DNA of 54,079 nt from Mycobacterium sp. PS03-16. Lineage in GTDB: Bacteria > Actinomycetota > Actinomycetes > Mycobacteriales > Mycobacteriaceae. Positions 36,138 to 45,759 of the stretch are shown here, piece after piece; position 1 is the first letter of the stretch, and each line of letters starts with the position of its first letter. The stretch lies in contig NZ_SPQO01000030.1 in NCBI RefSeq assembly GCF_004570325.1, positions 1-54,079 of the forward strand. The letters are read 5' to 3'. The position numbers were made by a program, and so were the translations under genes. The notes beneath the pieces are model-generated. The model did no database searches. It worked only from the letters and a program-made list of their open reading frames with translations, and had not been told where the DNA came from.

Positions 36138-37333
36138 GCGCGCGGTTGGTCCGCACCCAGGGCGTCACCGCACCCGCCGGCTTCCGGGCCGCCGGTGTGG
36201 CCGCCGGCATCAAGGCCTCCGGCGCACTGGATCTGGCGCTGGTGCTCAACGAGGGTCCCGACCACACCGCGGCCGGGGTGTTCACCCGCAACCAGGTGCA
36301 GGCCGCGCCGGTGCTGTGGAGTCGGCAGGTCCTCACCACCGGCCGGTTGCGCGCGGTCATCCTCAACTCCGGCGGCGCCAACGCCTGCACCGGTCCGCTG
36401 GGCTTCCAGGACACCCACGCCACGGCGGAGGCGCTCGCGGCCGCCCTGTCCGATTGGGGCACCGAGACCGGCGCCATCGAGGTGGCGGTCTGCTCGACCG
36501 GGCTGATCGGGGACCGGCTGCCGATGGACAAGGTGCTCGCCGGGGTCAACGAGGTGGTGCACGAGATGGCCGGCGGGCTGTCCGGTGGCGAAGAGGCCGC
36601 CCGCGCCATCATGACCACCGACACCGTCCCGAAACAGGTTGCGCTGCACCATCCCGACAATTGGACCGTCGGAGGCATGGCCAAGGGCGCCGGCATGCTG
36701 GCGCCCTCGCTGGCCACCATGCTGTGCGTGCTCACCACCGACGCCGCCGCGAGCGCCGACGCGCTGCGCACGGCGCTGCAGCGGGCGGCCGCGCGGACCT
36801 TCGACCGGCTCGACGTCGACGGCAGCTGTTCGACCAACGACACGGTGCTGCTGCTGTCGTCGGGCGCCAGCGAGATCGCCCCCAGCCAGGAGGAGCTCGA
36901 CGACGCGGTGCTGCGGGTGTGCGACGACCTGTGCGCCCAGCTGCAGGCCGACGCCGAGGGTGTCACCAAGCGCATCGCGATCACGGTCAGCGGCGCGCCG
37001 TCGGAGGGTGACGCGCTCACCGCCGCCCGGATCCTCGCCCGCGACAGCCTGGTCAAGACCGCGCTGTTCGGGTCTGATCCCAATTGGGGCCGGGTGCTGG
37101 CCGCCGTCGGGATGGTGCCGTTCACCATCGACCCTAACCGGATCACCGTGTCCTTCAACGGCTCTCCCACCTTCCGTGACGGTGCGGGCACCCCGGGCGC
37201 CCGTGAGGTGGACCTGTCCGGCGCCGACATCGACGTCACCGTCGACCTCGGCCTCGGCGACGGGGCGGCCACCATCCGCACCACCGACCTGTCGCACGGC
37301 TACGTCGAAGAGAACTCGGCGTACAGCTCATGA
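36134..37333 (+). CDS. argJ: Glutamate N-acetyltransferase / amino-acid acetyltransferase
   Basis: 399 residues. ArgJ recycles the acetyl group from N-acetylornithine to glutamate. It is made as a precursor that cuts itself before the nucleophilic threonine; the cleavage motif is KGAGMLAPSLATML with T195 as the new N terminus of the beta chain. The oxyanion-hole STG is at 121-123. The C terminus ends in the conserved VEENSAYSS. Whether it also uses acetyl-CoA (bifunctional type) cannot be told. GTG start at 36134 overlaps argC (GTGA). Confidence 0.96.
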   Translation: MSARLVRTQGVTAPAGFRAAGVAAGIKASGALDLALVLNEGPDHTAAGVFTRNQVQAAPVLWSRQVLTTGRLRAVILNSGGANACTGPLGFQDTHATAEALAAALSDWGTETGAIEVAVCSTGLIGDRLPMDKVLAGVNEVVHEMAGGLSGGEEAARAIMTTDTVPKQVALHHPDNWTVGGMAKGAGMLAPSLATMLCVLTTDAAASADALRTALQRAAARTFDRLDVDGSCSTNDTVLLLSSGASEIAPSQEELDDAVLRVCDDLCAQLQADAEGVTKRIAITVSGAPSEGDALTAARILARDSLVKTALFGSDPNWGRVLAAVGMVPFTIDPNRITVSFNGSPTFRDGAGTPGAREVDLSGADIDVTVDLGLGDGAATIRTTDLSHGYVEENSAYSS

Positions 37334-38202
37334 CCGGCGCCACCCGCACCAGCGCGCAGGTACTCGCCGCGGCACTGCCGTGGCTCAAACAACTGCACGG
37401 CAAGATCGTCGTGGTCAAGTACGGCGGCAACGCGATGGTCGACGACACCCTCAAGGCGGCGTTCGCCGCGGACATGGTGTTCCTGCGCAACTGCGGCATC
37501 CACCCGGTCGTCGTGCACGGCGGCGGGCCGCAGATCAGCGCGATGCTCAAGCGGCTCGGCATCGCCGGCGACTTCAAGGGCGGTTTCCGGGTGACCACTC
37601 CGGAGGTGCTCGACGTCGCGCGGATGGTGCTGTTCGGTCAGGTCGGCCGTGAACTCGTCGGGCTGATCAATGCGCACGGCCCCTACGCCGTCGGCATCAC
37701 CGGCGAGGACGCCCAGCTGTTCACCGCGGTGCGGCGCAGCGTCAGCGTCGACGGGGTGGCCACCGACATCGGTTTGGTCGGCGACGTCGAAAAAGTGAAT
37801 GCCGCATCCATTCTCGACCTCATCGGCGCCGGCCGGATCCCAGTGGTGTCCACCATCGGCCCCGACGCCGACGGGGTGGTGCACAACATCAACGCCGACA
37901 CCGCCGCCGCCGCGCTGGCCGGTGCGCTGGGCGCTGAGAAGCTGGTCATGCTCACCGACGTCGAGGGCCTCTACACCGACTGGCCGAACCGGGAGTCGCT
38001 GGTGAGCCAGATCGATACCACGACGCTGACCGGGCTGTTGCCGACGCTGGAGGCCGGTATGGTGCCCAAGATCGAAGCGTGTCTGCGCGCGGTGGGCGAC
38101 GGGGTGCCCAGCGCCCACGTGATCGACGGCCGGGTGGAGCACTGCGTACTGGTCGAGCTGTTCACCGACGAAGGAACGGGCACGAAAGTGGTGCGGTCAT
38201 GA
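37330..38202 (+). CDS. argB: Acetylglutamate kinase
   Basis: 290 residues of the amino-acid kinase fold. ATP/phosphate contacts are in VVKYGGNAM (34-42) and HGGGPQIS (63-70 region); the acetylglutamate site is in GFRVTTPEVLDVARMVL, and the C-terminal nucleotide segment is LTDVEGLYTDWP and GGMVPKIEA-like AGMVPKIEACLRAV. An N-terminal helix of ~20 residues before the kinase core (TSAQVLAAALPWLKQLHGKIV) is the feature that marks arginine-inhibited hexameric enzymes, so feedback inhibition by arginine is likely. ATG overlaps argJ by four bases. Confidence 0.96.
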   Translation: MTGATRTSAQVLAAALPWLKQLHGKIVVVKYGGNAMVDDTLKAAFAADMVFLRNCGIHPVVVHGGGPQISAMLKRLGIAGDFKGGFRVTTPEVLDVARMVLFGQVGRELVGLINAHGPYAVGITGEDAQLFTAVRRSVSVDGVATDIGLVGDVEKVNAASILDLIGAGRIPVVSTIGPDADGVVHNINADTAAAALAGALGAEKLVMLTDVEGLYTDWPNRESLVSQIDTTTLTGLLPTLEAGMVPKIEACLRAVGDGVPSAHVIDGRVEHCVLVELFTDEGTGTKVVRS

Positions 38203-39383
38203 CCCAATCGCTACAGAAGCGCTGGCAGGCCGTGATGATGAACAACTACGGCACCCCGGCACTGTCCCTGGTCAGCGGCGACGGTGCGGTGGTCACCGAC
38301 GCTGACGGCACCTCCTATGTCGACCTGCTCGGCGGGATCGCCGTCAACGTGCTCGGCCACCGTCACCCGGCGGTGATCGAGGCGGTCACCCGGCAGCTCA
38401 ACACGCTGGGCCACACGTCGAATCTGTATGCCACCGAACCCGGTATCGCGCTCGCCGAGGCGCTGGTCGGCCATCTGGGCGCCCCGGCCCGGGCGTTCTT
38501 CTGCAACTCCGGCACCGAGGCCAACGAGGTCGCCTTCAAGATCACGAGGCTGACCGGACGCACGAAAGTCGTTGCGGCAGAGAACGGTTTCCACGGTCGC
38601 ACGATGGGCGCCCTGGCGCTGACCGGTCAGCCGGCCAAGCGGGCGCCATTCGAGCCGTTGCCCGGGCATGTCACCCACGTGCCGTTCGGCGACGTCGACG
38701 CCCTGACAGCCGCGGTCGACGACGAGACCGCCGCGGTGTTCCTCGAGCCGATCATGGGGGAGGGCGGCGTGGTCGTCCCGCCGGCCGGCTACCTGGCCGC
38801 GGCCCGCGAGATCACCACCCGCCACGGCGCCCTGCTGGTCGTCGACGAGGTACAGACGGGCGTCGGCCGCACCGGCGCCTTCTACGCCCACCAGCACGAC
38901 GGCATCACCCCCGACATCGTCACGCTGGCCAAGGGGCTCGGCGGCGGCCTGCCCATCGGGGCGTGCCTGGCCGTCGGCGCCACCGCGGACCTGCTCACCC
39001 CCGGCCTGCACGGGAGCACGTTCGGCGGCAACCCGGTCTGCACCGCGGCGGCGCTGGCCGTGCTGAAGGTGCTCGCCGACGACGACCTCATCGAGCGCGC
39101 GAGCATCCTCGGTAAGACCCTCCACCACGGCGTCGAGGAACTCGGCCACCCGCTGGTCGACCACGTCCGCGGCCGTGGGCTGCTGTGCGGTATCGCGCTG
39201 CGCCGCCCCGCCGCCAAGGCCGCCGAGACCGCCGCCCGCTCGGCCGGCTTCCTGGTCAACGCCGCCGCGCCGGACGTCGTCCGGCTCGCGCCGCCGTTGG
39301 TGGTCACCGACGGGCAGATCGACGATTTCCTGCGCGCGCTCCCCAGCGTGCTCGACACCGCAGCCGCGGAGGTGGGTGAATGA
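38199..39383 (+). CDS. argD: Acetylornithine aminotransferase
   Basis: 394-residue class III PLP aminotransferase. It converts N-acetylglutamate semialdehyde to N-acetylornithine with glutamate as donor. The phosphate-binding NSGTEANE is at 103-110, D216 in VVDEVQTG contacts the pyridine nitrogen, and K245 in TLAKGLGGGLP binds PLP. The C-terminal GRGLLCGIAL is standard. The ATG at 38199 overlaps argB by four bases; the longer frame upstream lies inside argB. Confidence 0.96.
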   Translation: MTQSLQKRWQAVMMNNYGTPALSLVSGDGAVVTDADGTSYVDLLGGIAVNVLGHRHPAVIEAVTRQLNTLGHTSNLYATEPGIALAEALVGHLGAPARAFFCNSGTEANEVAFKITRLTGRTKVVAAENGFHGRTMGALALTGQPAKRAPFEPLPGHVTHVPFGDVDALTAAVDDETAAVFLEPIMGEGGVVVPPAGYLAAAREITTRHGALLVVDEVQTGVGRTGAFYAHQHDGITPDIVTLAKGLGGGLPIGACLAVGATADLLTPGLHGSTFGGNPVCTAAALAVLKVLADDDLIERASILGKTLHHGVEELGHPLVDHVRGRGLLCGIALRRPAAKAAETAARSAGFLVNAAAPDVVRLAPPLVVTDGQIDDFLRALPSVLDTAAAEVGE

Positions 39384-40315
39384 TCCGGCATTTTCTTCGC
39401 GACGACGACCTGACGCCGGCCGAGCAGGCCGAGGTGCTGGCGCTGGCGGCGGAGCTGAAGAAGGACCCGTTCCGGCACCGCCCGCTCGAGGGCCCCCGCG
39501 GCGTCGCGGTCATCTTCGACAAGAATTCGACGCGCACCCGGTTCTCGTTCGAGGTGGGTGTCGCCCAGCTCGGCGGGCATGCCGTGGTGGTGGACGGGCG
39601 CAGTACCCAGCTGGGCCGCGAGGAGACCCTCGAGGACACCGGAAAGGTGTTGTCCCGCTACGTGGACGCGATCGTGTGGCGGACCTTCGCCCAGGAGCGG
39701 CTGACCGCGATGGCGGCCGGCGCCACCGTGCCCGTGGTCAACGCGCTGTCCGACGAGTTCCACCCCTGCCAGGTGCTGGCCGATCTGCAGACCCTGACCG
39801 AGCGCAAGGGCAGCCTCCCCGGGCTGCGGATGGCGTACTTCGGCGACGGCGCCAACAACATGGCGCATTCGCTGATGCTCGGCGGTGTCACCGCCGGTGT
39901 CCACGTCACGATCGCCGCCCCCCGCGGCTTCGAACCGCACCCGATGTTCGTCGCCGCCGCCGAGGAGCGGGGTCGCGAGACCGGCGCGACGGTCGCGGTG
40001 ACCACCGATCCGCGGGAGGCCGCACGCGGGGCCGACGTGCTGGTCACCGACACCTGGACGTCGATGGGCCAGGAGAACGACGGGCTCGACCGGGTGCGGC
40101 CGTTCCGCCCGTTCCAGGTCAACGGCGAGCTGCTCGGCCTGGCCGACCCGGACGCCGTTGTGCTGCACTGTCTTCCGGCACATCGCGGCCACGAGATCAC
40201 CGACGACGTGATCGACGGACCCAACAGCGCGGTCTGGGACGAGGCGGAGAATCGGCTGCATGCCCAGAAGGCGCTGCTGGTGTGGCTGCTCGAGCGATCA
40301 GAAGTCGAGGCATGA
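39380..40315 (+). CDS. argF: Ornithine carbamoyltransferase
   Basis: 311 residues. ArgF makes citrulline from ornithine and carbamoyl phosphate. Carbamoyl-phosphate motif STRTR (in FDKNSTRTRFSF, ~50-61), the HPCQ motif (~132) and the ornithine-site HCLPAHRG (~258) are all intact, with DTWTSMGQE as the SMG loop. It is a catalytic trimer. Starts four bases inside argD and its stop overlaps argR. Confidence 0.97.
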   Translation: MIRHFLRDDDLTPAEQAEVLALAAELKKDPFRHRPLEGPRGVAVIFDKNSTRTRFSFEVGVAQLGGHAVVVDGRSTQLGREETLEDTGKVLSRYVDAIVWRTFAQERLTAMAAGATVPVVNALSDEFHPCQVLADLQTLTERKGSLPGLRMAYFGDGANNMAHSLMLGGVTAGVHVTIAAPRGFEPHPMFVAAAEERGRETGATVAVTTDPREAARGADVLVTDTWTSMGQENDGLDRVRPFRPFQVNGELLGLADPDAVVLHCLPAHRGHEITDDVIDGPNSAVWDEAENRLHAQKALLVWLLERSEVEA

Positions 40316-40791
40316 CTTCCGCGGCGACCAGGGCCGGCCGGCAGGCCCGCATCGTGTCGATCCTGTCGTCGCAGTCGGTGCGCAGCCAGACCGAGCTGGC
40401 CGCGCTGCTGGCCGCCGAAGGCATCGAGACCACACAGGCGACGCTGTCGCGGGACCTCGAGGAGCTCGGCGCGGTGAAGCTGCGCGGTGCCGACGGCGGC
40501 GTGGGGGTGTACGTGGTGCCCGAGGACGGCAGCCCGGTACGCGGGGTGTCCGGCGGTACCGAGCGGGTCACCCGGCTGCTGGCCGACCTCCTGGTGTCGA
40601 CCGACGCCAGCGGTAACCTCGCCGTCCTGCGCACGCCGCCCGGTGCGGCGCACTACCTGGCCAGCGCGATGGACCGGGCCGCGCTGCCCTACGTCGTCGG
40701 CACCATCGCCGGCGACGACACCATCCTGGTGGTGGCCCGGGAGCCCATGACGGGCGCCGAGCTGGCCGCCACCATCGAGAACCTGCGATAA
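40312..40791 (+). CDS. argR: Arginine repressor ArgR
   Basis: 159 residues. The N-terminal winged helix-turn-helix has TTQATLSRDLEELG with the SR motif; the C-terminal oligomerisation domain has the arginine-binding GTIAGDDTILVV. It represses arginine genes as an arginine-bound hexamer. Placed inside the operon between argF and argG, so it controls its own expression through the two ArgR boxes at argC. ATG overlaps argF by four bases. A slightly extended PEDGSPVRGVSGG linker is typical of mycobacteria. Confidence 0.95.
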   Translation: MTSAATRAGRQARIVSILSSQSVRSQTELAALLAAEGIETTQATLSRDLEELGAVKLRGADGGVGVYVVPEDGSPVRGVSGGTERVTRLLADLLVSTDASGNLAVLRTPPGAAHYLASAMDRAALPYVVGTIAGDDTILVVAREPMTGAELAATIENLR

Positions 40792-40805
40792 GAGGAGAGC
40801 ACACC

Positions 40806-42023
40806 GTGTCTGCCCAATCGACGTCCGATCGCGTCATCCTGGCGTACTCCGGTGGTCTGGACACCTCCGTGGCGATCAGCTGGATCGGCAAGGAGACCGG
40901 CCGCGAGGTGGTGGCCGTGGCGATCGACCTCGGCCAGGGCGGCGAGGACATGGAGGTGGTGCGCCAGCGCGCGCTGGACTGCGGTGCCGTCGAAGCCGTC
41001 GTCGTCGACGCCCGCGACGAGTTCGCCGAGCAGTACTGCCTGCCCGCCATCCAGTCCAACGCGCTCTACATGGACCGCTACCCGCTGGTGTCGGCGCTGA
41101 GCCGGCCCCTGATCGTCAAGCACCTCGTGGACGCGGCCCGCGAACACGGCGGCGGGACGGTCGCCCACGGCTGCACCGGCAAGGGGAACGACCAGGTCCG
41201 GTTCGAGGTGGGCTTCGCCTCGCTGGCCCCGGATCTCAAGGTGCTCGCTCCGGTGCGCGACTACGCGTGGACGCGCGAGAAGGCCATCGCGTTCGCCGAG
41301 GAGAACGCGATCCCGATCAACGTGACCAAGCGGTCACCGTTCTCGATCGACCAGAACGTGTGGGGTCGTGCGGTGGAGACGGGCTTCCTCGAGCACCTGT
41401 GGAACGCGCCGACGAAGGACGTCTACGACTACACCGAGGATCCGACGCTGAACTGGAGCACCCCCGACGAGGTGGTCGTCGGCTTCGAGAAGGGTGTGCC
41501 GGTGTCCATCGACGGACGCAGCGTCACGGTGCTGCAGGCCATCGAGGAGCTCAACCGTCGCGCCGGCGCCCAGGGTGTCGGGCGCCTCGACGTCGTGGAG
41601 GACCGGCTGGTGGGCATCAAGAGCCGCGAGATCTACGAGGCGCCGGGCGCAATGGTGCTGATCACCGCGCACACCGAACTCGAACACGTCACGCTCGAGC
41701 GCGAGCTCGGCCGGTTCAAGCGCACCACCGACCGCAAGTGGAGCGATCTGGTCTACGACGGGTTGTGGTTCTCACCGCTGAAGGCGGCGCTGGAGTCGTT
41801 CGTCGCCAACACTCAGGAGCACGTCACCGGGGAGATCCGGATGGTGCTGCACGGCGGGCACATCGCGGTCAACGGGCGCCGCAGCGCGGAGTCGCTCTAC
41901 GACTTCAACCTGGCCACCTACGACGAGGGTGACACGTTCGACCAGTCGGCGGCCCGCGGCTTCGTCCAGATCCACGGTCTGTCGTCGAGCATCTCGGCCC
42001 GCCGGGACCTCGGTATCCAATGA
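40806..42023 (+). CDS. argG: Argininosuccinate synthase
   Basis: 405 residues. ArgG joins citrulline and aspartate using ATP. The PP-loop AYSGGLDTSVA is near residue 17; the citrulline/aspartate contacts are in HGCTGKGNDQVRFE and SPFSIDQNVWGRAVE. GTG at 40806 has an excellent GAGGAGAG Shine-Dalgarno and gives the N-terminal MSAQSTSDRVILAYSGG, a few residues longer than M. tuberculosis ArgG. The 14-base gap to argR and the strong ribosome site suggest independent translation within the operon. Confidence 0.96.
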   Translation: MSAQSTSDRVILAYSGGLDTSVAISWIGKETGREVVAVAIDLGQGGEDMEVVRQRALDCGAVEAVVVDARDEFAEQYCLPAIQSNALYMDRYPLVSALSRPLIVKHLVDAAREHGGGTVAHGCTGKGNDQVRFEVGFASLAPDLKVLAPVRDYAWTREKAIAFAEENAIPINVTKRSPFSIDQNVWGRAVETGFLEHLWNAPTKDVYDYTEDPTLNWSTPDEVVVGFEKGVPVSIDGRSVTVLQAIEELNRRAGAQGVGRLDVVEDRLVGIKSREIYEAPGAMVLITAHTELEHVTLERELGRFKRTTDRKWSDLVYDGLWFSPLKAALESFVANTQEHVTGEIRMVLHGGHIAVNGRRSAESLYDFNLATYDEGDTFDQSAARGFVQIHGLSSSISARRDLGIQ

Positions 42024-43450
42024 CCGCCGAGGAGCGGGGCGCCACCAACGAGGGCTCGCTGTGGGGTGGCCGGTTCGCCGACGGGCCCGCCGACGCGCTG
42101 GCCGCGCTGAGCAAGTCCACCCACTTCGACTGGGTGCTCGCGCCCTACGATGTCGCCGCGTCCAAAGCCCATGCGCGCGTGCTGTTCTCGGCCGGCCTGC
42201 TGACCGATGAGCAGCGCGACGGGCTGCTCGCGGGGCTGGACAGCCTGGCCTCCGACGTCGCCGACGGCAGCTTCGGCCCCCTGGTCACCGACGAGGACGT
42301 GCACGGCGCCCTGGAACGCGGCCTGATCGACCGGGTCGGACCCGAGCTGGGCGGCCGGCTGCGTGCCGGGCGCAGCCGCAACGATCAGGTCGCCACGCTG
42401 TTCCGGGCATGGCTGCGCGACGCGATGCGCCGGGTCGCCGGGGGAGTGCTCGACGTGGCCGGCGCACTGGCCACCCAGGCCGCCGCCCATCCGACCGCGA
42501 TCATGCCGGGCAAGACGCATCTGCAGTCGGCGCAGCCGGTGCTGCTGGCCCACCACCTGCTGGCCCACGCCCATCCGCTGCTGCGCGACGTCGACCGGAT
42601 CGCCGATCTCGACAAGCGGGCCGCGGTGTCCCCCTACGGGTCCGGTGCGCTGGCCGGGTCGTCGCTGGGCCTCGACCCCGACGCGATCGCCGCCGAACTG
42701 GGCTTCGACACCGCCGCCGACAACTCGATCGACGCCACCGCCGCCCGCGACTTCGCCGCCGAGGCGGCGTTCGTGCTGGCCATGATCGCGGTGGACCTGT
42801 CGCGGCTGGCCGAGGACGTCATTCTGTGGAGTACCACCGAATTCGGCTACGTGACGCTGCACGACGCGTGGTCGACGGGCAGCTCGATCATGCCGCAGAA
42901 GAAGAATCCGGACATCGCCGAGCTGGCCCGCGGGAAGTCCGGCCGGCTGATCGGCAACCTGACCGGCCTGCTGGCCACCCTCAAGGCGCAGCCGCTGGCC
43001 TACAACCGGGACCTGCAGGAGGACAAGGAACCGGTCTTCGATTCGGTCGCACAACTCGAACTGCTGCTGCCGGCGATGGCCGGGCTGGTGTCCACGCTGA
43101 CCTTCGACACCGACCGGATGGCCGCGCTCGCGCCGCTGGGCTACACGCTGGCCACCGACGTCGCCGAATGGCTGGTGCGCCGCGGGGTTCCGTTCCGCGT
43201 CGCACACGAGGCCGCCGGCGCGGCCGTGCGCGCCGCCGAGGCACGAGGGGTCGGGCTCGAAGACCTCGAGGACGCCGAACTGAGCGGGATCCATCCCGAG
43301 CTCACCGGTGAGGTGCGCGAGGTGCTCACCATCGAGGGTTCGGTGAACTCGCGCGACGCCCGCGGCGGCACCGCGCCGGCGCAGGTCGCGCGGCAGCTCG
43401 GCGTCGTCCGCGAGACGGCCGACCGGCTTCGGGCGCGGCTGGCGAACTAG
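42020..43450 (+). CDS. argH: Argininosuccinate lyase
   Basis: 476 residues of the fumarase/aspartase superfamily, releasing arginine and fumarate. The superfamily signature GSSIMPQKKNPD (near residue 291-302) with its mobile catalytic serine loop is intact, as are TDEDVHGALERGL, RAGRSRNDQV and PGKTHLQSAQP carrying the active-site His. Last gene of the operon, joined to argG by a four-base overlap. Its stop overlaps the convergent split-barrel gene. Confidence 0.97.
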   Translation: MTAEERGATNEGSLWGGRFADGPADALAALSKSTHFDWVLAPYDVAASKAHARVLFSAGLLTDEQRDGLLAGLDSLASDVADGSFGPLVTDEDVHGALERGLIDRVGPELGGRLRAGRSRNDQVATLFRAWLRDAMRRVAGGVLDVAGALATQAAAHPTAIMPGKTHLQSAQPVLLAHHLLAHAHPLLRDVDRIADLDKRAAVSPYGSGALAGSSLGLDPDAIAAELGFDTAADNSIDATAARDFAAEAAFVLAMIAVDLSRLAEDVILWSTTEFGYVTLHDAWSTGSSIMPQKKNPDIAELARGKSGRLIGNLTGLLATLKAQPLAYNRDLQEDKEPVFDSVAQLELLLPAMAGLVSTLTFDTDRMAALAPLGYTLATDVAEWLVRRGVPFRVAHEAAGAAVRAAEARGVGLEDLEDAELSGIHPELTGEVREVLTIEGSVNSRDARGGTAPAQVARQLGVVRETADRLRARLAN

Positions 43451-43899
43451 CCGGCCGCCGGGTTGGTGTAGACGCGGCCGGGCCGGATGAGCACCACGGT
43501 CCGCCGTTCCTCGGCCATCACGCGGTCGTAGGTGGCCCAATCGTCGTGGGTTCCACCGGCGGCGCGGAACACATCGCGCAGCAGCGTCCGCAGAGCATCG
43601 CCGTCGACCTCGGGGTGGAGGTCGTCGGGTCCGATCAACTCCGCGCGTCCCTCGACGGTCGCCCACTGCCAGCCGGCGCGCGCGACGATCGTGGCCCGCG
43701 GATCGGCGCGGAGATTGCGCAGTTTGAGGGAGCCGCCGACCGCGACGAGCCCGACCACCGGCGTCGCGGTGATCGGATGCGTGAGCACCCCGGCGTTGAC
43801 GACCGTGGACTGGATACTGCCGTCACGGCGCAGTGTGCTGACCACACACAGCCCGTGGTCGCGCGCGAGTAGCCCGGTGAACGCGGAGAGGTCAGCCAT
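43447..43899 (-). CDS. PPOX-class F420/FMN-dependent split-barrel protein
   Basis: 150 residues with the split-barrel fold: LCVVSTLRRDGSIQSTVVN near the N terminus, LKLRNLRADPRATIVARAG and WATVEGRAELIG in the middle and RTVVLIRPGRVYTNP at the end. The motif order fits the pyridoxamine-oxidase-like F420-dependent group common in mycobacteria, whose members reduce biliverdin, quinones or other conjugated substrates. Cofactor and substrate are inference. It is followed after ~70 bases, further downstream, by nothing on its strand before argH; upstream lies the ABC-F gene on the same strand. Confidence 0.87.
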   Translation of the reverse strand: MADLSAFTGLLARDHGLCVVSTLRRDGSIQSTVVNAGVLTHPITATPVVGLVAVGGSLKLRNLRADPRATIVARAGWQWATVEGRAELIGPDDLHPEVDGDALRTLLRDVFRAAGGTHDDWATYDRVMAEERRTVVLIRPGRVYTNPAAG

Positions 43900-43968
43900 G
43901 GGTCGACGCTACTCCCGGACTGTCAGCCCTCGGCCGCGGTCATCTTCTCGTGCAGTGCGGCTGCGCGG

Positions 43969-45759
43969 CTAGCCGATCTGCTCGGACAGCTCGAACCAGC
44001 GGCTCTCGGCCTCGACGACCTCGTCTTCCATGGCGCGGATGGCGGCCATCTCGGTGGCGAGCCCCTGGAAGTCCGACTGGTCGTGGTCGGCGAGTGCGGT
44101 GCGCGCGCCGTCGATCTGAGCCTGCAGTTTCTCCAGCCGGCGCTCGATAGCGGCGACCTCCTTCTGCGCCGCGCGCAGTTCGGCGCCCGACAGCCCAGTC
44201 GGTTCGGCGGCCGCGGCGGCGGGGGCGGGACCGGTCTGGGCGGCGCGGGCGGCGCGCAGCCGCAGGTACTCGTCGACGCCGCCCGGCAGGTGCCGCAGCC
44301 GCCCGCCGAGGATGCCGTACTGCTGGTCGGTGACGCGTTCGAGGAAGTACCGGTCGTGGCTGACGACGATGAGGGTGCCCGGCCAGGAGTCGAGCAGGTC
44401 CTCCATGGCCGCGAGCATGTCGGTGTCCAGGTCGTTGGTCGGCTCGTCGAGGATGAGCACGTTCGGTTGCGACAGCAGGATGAGCAACAGCTGCAGACGA
44501 CGCTGCTGTCCGCCGGAGAGGTCCTTGACCGGCGTCGACAACTGGGCGCTCGAGAACCCGAGCCGTTCCAGCAGTTGGCCTGGCGAGAGCTCCTGGGCTT
44601 TGCTGCCGGACCCGAAGGTGTAGGTGGTGCGCAGACTGTCCAGCACGACGCGCACCGGATCGTCCAGATGCGGCCGCAGTTCGTCGAGCGTCTGGGTCAG
44701 CGTTGCGACCTTGACCGTCTTACCGCGCTTGACCCGGCCCGCGGTCGGCTCGACCGACCCGTCGATCAAACCGAGCAGGGTCGACTTGCCCGCCCCGTTG
44801 ACGCCGAGGATGCCGGTGCGTTCACCGGGGGCGATCCGCCACTCCACCCCGCGCAGCACCTCATGCTCCCGGTAGGCCACGGACACGTCGAGCAGGTCGA
44901 CCACCTGCTTGCCGAGCCGGGACACCGCCAGGGACTGCAGGGCGACCTTGTCACGAATCTCCGGCACGTCGGCGATGAGCGCGTTGGCCGCGTCGATCCG
45001 GAACTTGGGCTTCGACGTCCGGGCCGGGGCGCCGCGGCGCAACCACGCCAGCTCTTTGCGGGCGAGATTCTGGCGGCGGGCCTCGATCGCGGCCGCCTGC
45101 CGGTCGCGTTCCACCCGCTGCAGGATGTAGGCCGCGTAGCCGCCGTCGAAGGGTTCGACGATGCGGTCGTGCACCTCCCACGTCACGGTGCACACCTCGT
45201 CGAGGAACCAGCGGTCGTGGGTCACCACCAGGACGCCGCCCGCCGACGGGGACCAGCGCTGCTTGAGGTGTTCGGCAAGCCAGGTGATGGCTTCCACGTC
45301 GAGATGGTTGGTCGGCTCGTCGAGCGCCAACACATCGTGGTCGCCGGCCAGCAGCCGGGCCAGCGCCACGCGGCGCCGCTGCCCTCCCGACAGTGTGCCG
45401 ACGGCCGCGTCCCAGGCCAGATCGCCGAGTAGGCCGCCGATCACGTCGCGGCCGCGGGGGTCCGCGGCCCACTCGTGTTCGGGGACGTCACCGACCACGG
45501 CATGCCCGACGGTGTCGGCGTCGTCGAGGTCATCGCCCTGTTCCAGCACCCCGATCTGCACGCCGCCCCGGACGGTCACCCGTCCGGAGTCGGGGCGGCG
45601 ACGACCCGCCAGCATGGCCAGCAGGCTGGACTTGCCGTCGCCGTTGCGGCCCACGATGCCGATGCGGTCGCCCTCGTTCACGCCGAGGGAGACGGCGTCG
45701 AACACGACTTTGGTCGGGTATTCCAGATAAAGGGCTTCAGCCCCGAGCAGATGCGCCAT
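43969..45759 (-). CDS. ABC-F family ATPase (Uup-like)
   Basis: 596-residue soluble protein with two ABC ATPase domains and no membrane part. Walker A motifs are GRNGDGKSS (near 38) and GVNGAGKST (near 320); signatures LSGGQRRRVALA and LSGGQQRRLQLL; Walker B LALDEPTNHLD and LILDEPTNDLD. A charged linker (ERDRQAAAIEARRQNLARKELAWLRRG) joins them and a C-terminal coiled coil (LRAAQKEVAAIERRLEKLQAQIDG) follows, as in Uup. ABC-F proteins act on the ribosome, as translation factors or antibiotic-protection proteins. In M. tuberculosis the corresponding region holds two adjacent annotated pieces (Rv1667c/Rv1668c, from memory); here it is one intact gene. No leader peptide for induction was seen. Confidence 0.92.
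   Translation of the reverse strand: MAHLLGAEALYLEYPTKVVFDAVSLGVNEGDRIGIVGRNGDGKSSLLAMLAGRRRPDSGRVTVRGGVQIGVLEQGDDLDDADTVGHAVVGDVPEHEWAADPRGRDVIGGLLGDLAWDAAVGTLSGGQRRRVALARLLAGDHDVLALDEPTNHLDVEAITWLAEHLKQRWSPSAGGVLVVTHDRWFLDEVCTVTWEVHDRIVEPFDGGYAAYILQRVERDRQAAAIEARRQNLARKELAWLRRGAPARTSKPKFRIDAANALIADVPEIRDKVALQSLAVSRLGKQVVDLLDVSVAYREHEVLRGVEWRIAPGERTGILGVNGAGKSTLLGLIDGSVEPTAGRVKRGKTVKVATLTQTLDELRPHLDDPVRVVLDSLRTTYTFGSGSKAQELSPGQLLERLGFSSAQLSTPVKDLSGGQQRRLQLLLILLSQPNVLILDEPTNDLDTDMLAAMEDLLDSWPGTLIVVSHDRYFLERVTDQQYGILGGRLRHLPGGVDEYLRLRAARAAQTGPAPAAAAAEPTGLSGAELRAAQKEVAAIERRLEKLQAQIDGARTALADHDQSDFQGLATEMAAIRAMEDEVVEAESRWFELSEQIG

Noticed and set aside
41918..43666. 582-codon open frame on the minus strand across argH
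   Set aside because: Antisense shadow of argH; composition is low-information and no family motif is present.
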